From Auxenochlorella pyrenoidosa (lineage: Eukaryota; Chlorophyta; Trebouxiophyceae; Chlorellales; Chlorellaceae): a stretch of DNA of 12,479 nucleotides. The DNA is taken from NCBI GenBank assembly GCA_001430745.1, contig KQ481962.1, forward strand, positions 315,461-327,939. Direction: 5' to 3'. Under the pieces are notes generated by a model that did not search any database, was not told where the DNA came from, and saw nothing but the letters and a program-made list of their open reading frames with translations. Shown one piece after another: positions 1 to 7,772 of this stretch; positions within the stretch are counted from its first letter, which is position 1, and every line of letters starts with the position of its first letter. Position numbers and translations under genes: made by a program.

Positions 1-40
1 GGGGGGAGGGGGGTTACAGCGTGGGCAAACATTCGCGCAC

Positions 41-109
41 GCAGCATGTGCGACAGGCCGGCAGGCGTGCATGGGGCGCGCAGCATGTGCGGTAGGCCGG
101 CAGGCGTGC
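41..109. repeat. Two-copy 39-bp-period tandem repeat in STT3 intron 2
   Basis: A unit beginning GCAGCATGTGCG starts at base 41 and again at base 80, a 39-bp period. About 30 nt match with two mismatches. It lies in the part of STT3 intron 2 inside the window and has no apparent coding role. Confidence 0.8.
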
Positions 110-186
110 CGGTCTTGTTGATCAAGCATGCACCCAGCCAGGATGCCCTGCCATGCGCCCTGCCCGCCCGGCCGTGCGTGGCTCAC

Positions 187-778
187 GGGTCAAACTCGTG
201 GATGACAGACTCATACTTGATGACCGAGAAGAGGCGAACCTGCGGGGCGGCGGCAGACAAAGGGCAGGGCCCAGGGCAGGAGTGGGAGGCTGCAGGCAGG
301 CAGCCACAGAAGGTGAGGAGAGCAGCACCTCTTCAGGAGACCAGCGCTCCCTCAGCAGCAGGCATGAGTAGTGCCATGGAGCACAGGATGGCCAAGAGTA
401 GTGCCATGGAGCACAGGATGGCGATTCCAGGCCAAGGAGCCATGTCCCAGCATGATTGGAACTTCCTGTGCAGTGCAACGGCTGCACCTTGGGCCACAGC
501 CCTTTGCACAGCCAGCGAAGTGGCAGTGCGCTACTGGCGGCGAGGGGGCACACGGCTCCCGAGACGCCGGCCGCATCCGTGCGGGCCATCTGATGCTCCT
601 GATTGCTGTCCTGTCATCATGCAGCGTGCAGTGCGCCGCAAAGCGCCTGCAGGGAGCTCTGTGCGGCTCTCACCGATGAGGCAAGGACGCAGATGCAGAG
701 CAGCGCAAAGCCCACGAGCACGTTGCCAAAGGCTTTGCGCTGTGCCGTCTGGCCGGCAGCCTCTGCAGCCCCCGCCAT
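187..778 (-). CDS. STT3: STT3, catalytic subunit of oligosaccharyltransferase (first two coding exons; partial)
   Basis: STT3 transfers the lipid-linked glycan to Asn in N-X-S/T sequons in the ER lumen. Two coding exons are visible: 778-674 (35 codons) and 239-187 (17 codons plus 2 nt). The ATG at 778 sits in the context AAAATGGC and has an in-frame TGA 12 nt upstream, so the start is well defined. Exon 1 ends at a gtgagag donor in phase 0. Exon 2 follows a GCAG acceptor and ends at a gtgagc donor. The joined N-terminus has a short cytosolic head, a hydrophobic first membrane segment (about residues 18-33), then VRLFSVIKYESVIHEFDP. The RLFxVxxxESVIHEFDP block is the family's first luminal loop; the Asp of HEFDP (D52 here) corresponds to a conserved metal-binding and catalytic Asp of STT3. 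The usual continuation (FNYRTT-like) is absent from bases 1-186, so intron 2 crosses the left edge. Recognition rests on this short but highly characteristic block. Confidence 0.85.
366..422. repeat. Two-copy 30-bp tandem repeat in STT3 intron 1
   Basis: GAGTAGTGCCATGGAGCACA and the bases after it start at 366 and again at 396, a 30-bp period with about 27 identical nt. The repeat lies inside STT3 intron 1 (673-240). The near-perfect match suggests a recent slippage duplication. Confidence 0.85.
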
Positions 779-1784
779 TTTTGGCGATCAGCTGCCTGAG
801 CAGCCTCCCTGGCAGGCCTGGGGATGCGGTTGCCGTGTCGATGGACCGATCACTGCCGTTGAAAGGCTGCAAGGGCCAGATCGGGCGGCAGGACAGCGCA
901 GCAGGCAAGGCAGCTGGCCAAAGCGTTCTAAGCCCTGCAGTGGAATTAGAACGCACTGCCGGCACCTCCAATGCACCGATCGCCATCCGGAGACTCTCCA
1001 GTGTATTTGCACACTGCCCGCCCGCCTCCTTCTTCGGCACAAGCAGTTCAGCGCACGTGAGCGCCCACAGGCAGCAGACAATTGGAAACCCTTCATAAGC
1101 AGCAGCCCAGAAGAACGGAATGCGGTGCGCTTGCAGGAGTCGAGGTCTGGTGCCACCGCCTGAGCCACTTGCCTCACTGTTCCTGTTGTCCTCAGCGATG
1201 GTGCTTCACACACCTGGTGCATGAACATATACCAATGCACACGAACAGATCAAACAGCAGAGACTGCTATTGGCTGTGGGGGCCATGCAAACAGCAGCAG
1301 GTAGGCCTGCCGACATCATTATCTGCCCGCGGCGGTGCCCTGCCGCCTGGGCCGTGTGCCTTCCCAAATGCCACCTGTGCCTGCTGTATCCACATTGAAA
1401 ACTTCGAAACTTGTGCGAGTTTGCAGGTCGATAGGCACGGGGGTCGCTGCTGTCCAGCCTGAGGCAGCAGCTCAAGGAGCTGCACACATGCACACGTAGC
1501 AGGGCGGGATGCAACAGCAGTGGGCCTGCTTCCTTGCTGTGTGGGCATAAATCGGCCTGCCGTGTTCCCTGGCAACGTCTCAGGTGCACACTTCTTCACG
1601 CCCTTCCAGCTTGGGTTACTTGAGCTGGTTCAGCAGCAAGCCAGCCTCCCTTACAGCAACACATGCCGAACATGTGGGGAATGCAGAGGAAGCAGGAGAG
1701 AGCAAGGCACATTTGAGATCCTAGTACCAAATCGAGCTGCTTAGCATGGCTTGCCTGTGCACTCTGTCCTGCAAGGCTGCCCCC
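779..1784. other. Intergenic region upstream of STT3 and downstream of transporter copy A
   Basis: No frame here, on either strand, shows a recognisable domain or credible exon structure. The open frames look like by-products of GC-rich sequence. The stretch should hold the STT3 promoter and 5' UTR (next to base 778, reading leftward) and the 3' UTR of transporter copy A (next to base 1785). Confidence 0.6.
1651..1655 (-). terminator. Candidate algal polyadenylation signal (TGTAA) for transporter copy A
   Basis: TGTAA on the minus strand lies about 130 nt past the stop codon of copy A. TGTAA is the usual polyadenylation signal of chlorophyte nuclear genes. A 5-mer can occur by chance, so this is only a candidate. 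Confidence 0.35.
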
Positions 1785-4700
1785 TCACGCTGCCTTCATC
1801 TGCGGCGGCGGCTCCCGTCCCAGCTCCCCCAGCCAGGCAAACAGCAGCAGCGCGGCAATGGCGACCGCAGTTGTCGCTGCCCCTCCCAGGAAGCAGCCAG
1901 TGGGCCCCATCCCCTGCCTGACTGTCCAGTCGCATAGCCGGCCGGCCAGGGAGTTGGAGTAGGCCAGCGAGACGCCTGCCAGGGAGGGCGGGGTTGGGGT
2001 GATGGCAGCACAGTCTGGCAAGGGAGTTCCAGCAGTCCCAAGGGGTGCGCAACACTGGTGGTGCAGCTTGCCCACACATGCCTCTTGTGGGCTAGGATTG
2101 CAGCGAGCCCGTCTGCTCCTTCGCATTGCGCACTCAGCCTGCAGTGTTTTCATGGCAAGCCGGCCTCAGGAGGCCCCTTGTGGCACATGGCTCACCCAGC
2201 ACCAGGTCTGTGAGGGACCACACCGTCCCTGCGATCCTGCCCACCCCGGGGATGGGGGCTGCAGGGATGTAGGAGGCCAGCATGCCGAAGAACACGCCCT
2301 GGGTCATAGCCATGTGCACCCCCACGCAGGTGGACCCCAGCGCCATGCCTGAGGGAGAGGGGTAGAGTGAAGGCAGGGGAGAGGTTAGGACCATCTGCGT
2401 GTCAGCTTTGAAGCTGGCCCAAAAAGAAGCAAAATGCACGCCATAACAGGAGCATGCAAGATCAAAACGCACACACTCAAAAAACAATGGAAGGAAATTG
2501 GCAGCCAAGCTGAGCAATAGAGTCTCGCCTCGTTGAGAATTCGAGATCCCTCGAGCGATGGGAGGCAGGCATCAAACTTTGCGTGCATGTAATGGCCTGG
2601 AGCATGCGGCCCGCCACCCTGGCCCCGCTCACCCAGCGCTGAAGGCATGTATGCATAGCACAGGTCTCCCACGATCAGCACCAGGCAGCCCAGCACCAGC
2701 ACGGCGTTCCGGGCGCGCACGCTCTCCTTGGCCCGCATGCCCATGGGCGCGGCCTGCCAGGCGGCGGCATGGGAGGCCGGGGTCAGGGTTGCTCTCGGCC
2801 CCAGCCTGTGGTCCAAGTGCAGCCAGCGAGGCTGCCGGAGACAAGAGCCCCACCCGGGCAGGCCCGGTGCAACCGGAAGCGGCAGCTTCCGTGCTTGCCC
2901 GCTCGGCGCTCACCAGCAGCACCACGGGGGCCATTGAGAAGAGGGTGAGCATGGGCACCTGGGCGCGGTTCATCACCTGCCAGGCAGGCAGGCCAGGCGG
3001 GGAGTGCAGCGTGGCTGAGCAAGCACCCAAAGCCTGTGTGGGTGCCGCAGGCCAGCCCTTGGTAAGCACCGCACTGCAAGCCGGCAGCGCTTGTGTGCTC
3101 GCGAACCAAGGCCCTGGCCCTGGCCCAGACACTCCACCCACCGTGCTGGCATGCACCGTGATGAATGCCACATCGAAGCGCGCCAGGTAGAGCAAGAAGG
3201 TGGTGGCAAGCGCCTGCCAGTAGCCCGCCGGCAGCGCGGTGGCCAGGGCCTGGGCCTTCTGCGCAAGCGTGAGCCGCTCCTCCTCCAGCTCCCCGCTTGC
3301 CAGCGCAATCTCTGCAGCCAGGGATGGGTGAGCAGGCAGCAACAGCCATGCTCAAACTGACACGCACGCCATGGGCACTCAGTGCGGTGGCAAGGCAGCG
3401 GCAACTCCTCCACCGCAGAGCGCAGGGAGCAACAGGGAGCCATGTCCTAGACGCGAGTGCCCCCGTACTACTTTCGAGCCCTGCTCCCTGCCCACCCCGC
3501 TGGCGGCGGGCCGCGTCTGCCGCCGCAGCGTCGCGGCCCAGCGCCGCCAGCACCAGCCCAAAGCCCGCCAGCGCCGGCACCGCCGACAGCGCAAACGTGG
3601 CGGTGTAGGAGCGGCCGGTGAGCTGGAAAGCGGCCCCCGCTGCCACGCTGCCCAGCAGCATGCCCAGCGTGGACAGCGCCTGGCGCACGCCAAAGGCGGC
3701 GGCGGCCGAGTCGCCGCACGAGTGAGCCAGCTCTCCCACCAGCGCTTTGGAGGGGGCCTCCCGCACGCCCTTGGTCAGCCGGTCCAGGATCTGGTGCCGA
3801 GGGTGGGGGAGGGGGTAATGGGAGGGGTGGGGTGGGGGGCTGCTGACTCGAGGCCTCCCAGGAGGGTGTGCGCCAGGGTGGCAACTCAAGCTTGGCATCG
3901 CAACTTCAAGTGTGCACCCTGGTCAAGCGCTGACCATTGATCCTTTGTTCTTCACCAGCGCCCACCCTGCAGCACCCAGCTTGCCCCCACCCCCAGCCCA
4001 CAGCCCTCACCTTGGCATAGGTGACCCAGGTGATGCAGGCGGCGGTGCCCAGCGTGGCATGCACGCTGCCGCACAGCGCAAACAGAGGCTTGCACACCAG
4101 CGCCGTCATGCCCACCCCGATGATCACCATCCTGCAGCCAAGGAAGGAAGGGGGAGCAAATTTCTAGGGAGGACAAGGGGTGCGCTAGGGGCTGCTGCTT
4201 CTTGACGTCCAATGGCATGGAGGACGGCTAAGCTGCTTGGGCAGAGACTGGGAGCGATGGCAATGCCCATCGCGGAAGACAAAATCCTCGTTCCGAAAAT
4301 ATGCACTGCTTTGCTGCACGCGCAGCCTCGCCTGGCTGGCGACAGCACGTCAGCCAGGCGCCCGCTGATGACGCCCGAGGTGCGGGTGAGGAGCTGGAGC
4401 AGGCCGTGCAGGTTGCCCATCTGCGCACGGTTGGGCAGCGCAGTGCTTGGGTGCATGATCGCGTGGGACCAGCAGCGAGCGGCAGTGGCTTGATCTGCAA
4501 GCTTGCAGGCACCTGTGCACTACATGCCTGCTTGTCCTCGACAGGCCGCAGTGGTGGCTGCTCTCCCCCACCCAGGCACACCACCATGTGCCTGCCTGCC
4601 CACCTTGGTGTTGCTCATGCCCAGCACCTCGCTCATGAAGAGCGGCAGGTAGGTGTCGTGCAGCAGCGTGGCGATGGAGGAGAGGCACTGGGCTGCAGGC

Positions 4701-5160
4701 ATGGCAGACGGGACAGAAGGGCAGCAGGCACGTCGCGGAGCTGCAGCCGGGCTAGCCCCGGGCGCTGCATGACGGCAAAAGCCAAGACGGTGTGAAGTCT
4801 TCCTGCCGGCATGCATGCAGCGTTGGGCAGGGCTGTCGGAGCACCATGCCCACCTGTGCTGATGGCTAGAAGCTTGGCATTTGCTGCTGGGTCGCTGAGA
4901 GGTGCAAGCATGTCTGCCAGGCCCTGGCCTCTAGCCTTGGGGGTAGCTGCCATGTCCCCCGCCTTAGGACCCTGATCATCGGGCGCTGCTGCTGCCGAGG
5001 AGTCTGCTGCAACCACGCGTGAGGCGACGCGCCGCTTTCGAGGCTGTGATAGCGGGCGCGCCGGTGGCGGCAGCAGCAGCGTCACTGTTGTTGGACGGCG
5101 TGCAACCCGGGGCGGCGCTAACCGGGCTGCAAGCGGCCCCAGAACCAGGGTGGCCGCCAT
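1785..5160 (-). CDS. Major facilitator superfamily transporter, copy A (probably plastid-targeted)
   Basis: Ten exons, 532 residues: 5160-4854, 4692-4604, 4420-4332, 4131-4011, 3790-3496, 3311-3142, 2976-2914, 2753-2633, 2348-2196, 1975-1785; phases agree at every junction. Residues 1 to about 80 are Ala/Arg/Pro/Ser-rich with few acidic residues early, resembling a chloroplast transit peptide. A conserved block (LAPLSDPAAN) leads into about 430 residues of hydrophobic segments, fitting a 12-helix carrier. Family marks are HDTYLPLF, a motif-A-like loop SGRLADVLSPAR between helices 2 and 3, DRLTKGVREAPSKALVGELA between helices 4 and 5, and GMRAKESVRARN in the second half. The substrate is unknown. 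The ATG at 5160 was chosen because it gives an N-terminus comparable with copy B, but the frame stays open to an upstream ATG at 5397. Intron 3 lacks a GT at the position used by copy B. It reads leftward toward STT3 and diverges from the zinc-finger gene. Confidence 0.85.
3496..4131 (-). repeat. Left arm of a high-identity inverted repeat (copy A exons 4-5)
   Basis: Exon 5 (3790-3496) differs from copy B exon 5 at only about 7 of 295 positions. Exon 4 differs at 4 of 121, with its last 70-odd bases identical. Both ends of intron 4 also match: 23 nt after the donor, and about 40 nt before the acceptor including the CCCATTACCCCC stretch. The middle of intron 4 has indels. Confidence 0.85.
4318..4331 (-). 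other. Non-canonical (GC) 5' splice site, or a shifted GT donor, of copy A intron 3
   Basis: Alignment with copy B places the end of exon 3 at 4332, giving the same 89-nt exon. The next intron bases on the minus strand are gcgagg, that is AG|GCGAGG, a good GC-AG donor. A GT donor 12 nt further (TGCGC|gtgcag, GT at 4319-4318) is also in phase and would add four residues (a RRGCA-like stretch). Reading on without splicing meets a stop just after the exon 4 acceptor. Confidence 0.6.
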
Positions 5161-5516
5161 ATGGGCGGGCCACAGGGCCGTGGACAGCGGGTTCTGTCGA
5201 AGTGGGTATCGACTGCCAAAAGAAGCGGGAGGGGCGATGGCGAATGCTTTGGACTGAATACACCGATCGATGTGATCAGAGTTGTTCAAAAGACATAAGA
5301 GCAGCCGGCAAGCTATGAACCTGCTGCGCGACCGGCGCAGCACTCTTCCGACACACAAGGGGCGCCTGCATTGCTTGCTCGACGGACAAACTTCCACAAG
5401 CAGACTGCCTGTTGTCTGTCCGTCTGCTTGATCACACCTTGCACGCGGGCTCTTGCCGTGGGTCCCCCCCTCTCCCGGCCTTGCTCCTCATGCCTCGCAT
5501 CCCTGCTACTTAACGC
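5161..5516. promoter_or_regulatory. Divergent promoter region between transporter copy A and the GATA-like gene
   Basis: The 356 bp between the two start codons must hold both 5' UTRs and core promoters. No clear TATA box or known operator stands out. It contains several GATC/ATCGAT words (around 5264-5280 and 5429), possible targets for a GATA-type factor, but words this short carry little weight. If the ATG at 5397 is the true start of copy A, the region shrinks to about 120 bp. Confidence 0.5.
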
Positions 5517-7221
5517 ATGGCTAATCCAGCACAAGCTGGCATTCCAGAGAGCCAGCTCGAGGTGGTAAGCCCCTGGCCCGCCCCTCCGCCGCCCGTGCGC
5601 CCGCCCCTGGTCCAAGACCTCCCGAGCTCGAGCTGTGCCGGTGTTCCCTGCCACCCCTGCAGCCTGCTGCTGTAGCTCAGGGCGATGAAGACAGGTACGA
5701 GACTGTTGCTGCCAGGCTGCGCCGCCAGCATTGCCACAGCCAGCAGCACCAGCAGGCGCCTGCGCCAGGTGGCGAGCAAGAGCAGGGCCCGCGACTGTGC
5801 TCCTGCTGCGGCACCGGAACAACCAGCGCATGGCGGTTGCACCCAGAGACCGGCGCGAGGCTGTGCCAGGCATGCCGTGAGTACATGCGGCGGCAGGACG
5901 GCCGCCTGCCGCTGTCGGGCATTCAGTGCCGGCAGTGTGGCGGCGCCAGCGCAGGGCAATCCAAGGGCTCCTCCTGGCGGGAGCACCCGGTGACTGGGCA
6001 GCGCTGGATCTGCACACCCTGTGAGCAGGGTATTGCGCCCCGAGCGCAGGGGTTGTGCGTTATACCGTGCGTCATGCCGGTGCCTCATGCGCGGCAGGGC
6101 AGACCCTCGGGTCGGGGCGGACCAATCGGGGCGAGTGGTGAAGGGACTGGCTGGCATGCACACATGCTGGATGAGAGGACATTAGCGCAGCACTTGCATG
6201 CTCCCCCCGCCAGCTGGCCCTGCTGACTGCATCCGGGCCTCGTGCGCTGTGCCCGCCAATGACGGCACACGAGCCCGACCTCGCCCCTGCACACTTCCCG
6301 CAGGCTTCTTCACCCACCGCCGCTGCCTGGAGTGCGGCGCCGCCTCGCCCGCCTCCCGCCCCCGCGCCTCCTGGTACAGGCAACCCGTCACCGGGGCGGA
6401 GTGGCTGTGCGAGCGGTGCCGCAAGCGAGCGTACCAGCGGATGCAGTCGCAGCAGCGCCGGGCAGCCAAGGCGGCGGCAGCTGCAGGCAGCGACAGCGGG
6501 GGCAGCAGCCGGGCACAGGGTGAGCAGGCGGGCGTGAAGGAGGAGCAGGCAGGGGTGCAGCAGGCGGCGCAGCCTCCTGGCAAGGAGACGTGGCAGCCTG
6601 GCAAGCGGCGGAGGAGCGAGGCGCCGGCAGCAGCGGACGTGCGCACACAGGGGCAGCAGGGGAGGCAGAAGCGGCAGAAGCGGGAGCAGCTAGTTCAGGG
6701 GCAGCAGGAGCAGCAGCATAGCGAGAGACAGAAGGAGCAATGGGGTGAACGGGGGGACCAGCAGGGGATTGCCACAGCTGCCGCCGAGGGGCAGCCGACT
6801 GACTCGGGTTCATCCACCTCCTCAGCTCTGGGCGCGCCGGCAGAGGGTGCCGAGGCAGCGGCCGGAGAGGGCGCGGGCCTGGGGGAGCTGTCGCTGCAGG
6901 TGGGGCCCTGCAGGCGTTGCAGTGGGGCGCAGCAGGTGGCCGCTGCAGCTGATGCATGCGTCTGCCTGCCTCCCCGCCCTCCTGCTTGCCTGCCCTGCCC
7001 AGCCCTAATGCGCGTTCACCGGCGCTCCTGGGGTCTTGCCTGCATCTGTGCAGGAGAGCTGCCTGCTGCTGCTGCTGCTGGCGCACGGCCTCGAGGCCGT
7101 CATGGCCGCTTGCCTGGCCCTGGGGTGCCAGCCTGTGTGCGGCGAGGCGGGGGGCGCGATTGCACCGCCGCAGGCAAAGCTGCAGGTCAAGCAGGAGGAC
7201 GGCCAGAGAAGTAGTGAATAG
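5517..7221 (+). CDS. Protein with three GATA-like zinc fingers, probable nuclear DNA-binding regulator
   Basis: Four exons, about 386 residues: 5517-5564, 5681-6029, 6304-6899, 7054-7221. ATG context is CGCATGGC. Finger 1 (C56, C59, C78, C81) is C-X2-C-X18-C-X2-C with TTSAWRLHPETGARLCQAC, matching the GATA signature (TTxxWRxxP, LCNAC). Fingers 2 (C99, C102, C127, C130) and 3 (C140, C143, C168, C171) share SSWREHPVTG / ASWYRQPVTG and a C-X2-C-X24-C-X2-C spacing, six residues longer. Basic residues follow finger 3. Residues about 180-300 are Gln/Ala/Gly-rich with possible nuclear localisation clusters (KRRR at 233; QKRQKRE near 255). The last exon encodes a six-Leu run, several Cys and a polar tail ending in SSE. 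Exon 2 could instead begin at 5663, and its donor could be at 6021; both keep frame. The family suggests binding GATA-like DNA; targets are unknown. It lies between the two inverted transporter copies and diverges from copy A. Confidence 0.8.
6021..6031 (+). other. Tandem in-frame splice donors at the last cysteine of finger 2
   Basis: Two GT donors nine bases apart both give phase 1: CCCT|gtgagc at 6021 and CAGG|gtattg at 6030. With the acceptor at 6303, the first gives C-T-P-C-F-F and the second C-T-P-C-E-Q-G-F-F. The fourth zinc ligand survives both ways because T+GC and TGT both encode Cys. The first has the better intron consensus, the second the better exon end. Confidence 0.6.
7063..7080 (+). 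repeat. Coding (CTG)6 run
   Basis: Six CTG codons in the last exon of the zinc-finger gene encode six consecutive leucines. This short trinucleotide repeat may vary in length. Confidence 0.8.
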
Positions 7222-7772
7222 AGCCGCAGGACGGTTGTCGATGCCATACACCAGCGGCTCGAGCTGTTAACCTTTGACGTGTACACCGGGCTGGCTCTGT
7301 CAAACTGTTGTTGGACTTTTCACATCGTAGCTCTGCGCACTGTGCATCCTTTGGCATCAGTATGTGTTGCAGACTTGAAGCTGTGCGATGGCATTATGGG
7401 TTGGCTCACCGTCCAGTGGGCAGGTGTACAAATGCTACGCTGTCGGCTGACGACCTCCCCACAACGGCGGCGCCAGGTGCCGGCTGCTCTTCTTCCAGCT
7501 CTGTCCCGGCTTTGCAGAGAGCTGGCACTTGCACCCTGACTCAAGCTGCGCCTGCCAAAGAGATATGGCAAAGTCTTCAAACAAGGCTGCTGGTTCGCCT
7601 GCTGTGCTACCACCTTCGTCCACATGCCTACTCATTTCCCAGCTCGCGAGCACAACCATTCCGTTTTGTGCCTGTGAGCAGGCTTTGAGAGCAGCAGCCC
7701 GTAAGAATTTCAGCAGGGCAGCAGTCAGCTGACCTCGACAGCACTCAGCCACCCCGAATTCATCCCTCACCC
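7222..7772 (+). other. Intergenic region between the zinc-finger gene and transporter copy B
   Basis: About 550 bp with no recognisable gene on either strand. It should hold the 3' UTR of the zinc-finger gene and the promoter and 5' UTR of copy B. I found no TGTAA polyadenylation signal. It shows no visible similarity to the region upstream of copy A. Confidence 0.6.

Noticed and set aside
352..465. A hydrophobic minus-strand frame over the 30-bp repeat, containing LCSMALLLAILCSMALL, that could be a membrane exon.
   Set aside because: It lies in STT3 intron 1. Its phase does not fit the phase-0 donor at 674 through the nearby acceptor, and its exit donor would be weak. The direct join of 674 to 239 gives the expected STT3 sequence.
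46..1098. A long plus-strand open frame of 350 codons.
   Set aside because: It is antisense to the STT3 exons, shows no domain, and has the low-complexity composition expected of chance frames in GC-rich DNA.
788..1740. Several open frames on both strands between STT3 and copy A that might be small genes.
   Set aside because: They show no recognisable domain, no good start context and no paired splice signals.
2783..3898. A 371-codon minus-strand open frame that could be taken as one uninterrupted gene.
   Set aside because: It runs through three introns of copy A and shifts out of the transporter frame. The exon boundaries shared with copy B are decisive.
6600..6770. CAG/GCAG-rich repeats that might be a satellite or regulatory array.
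   Set aside because: They are in-frame coding sequence for the Gln/Lys/Arg-rich middle of the zinc-finger protein and have no regular period.
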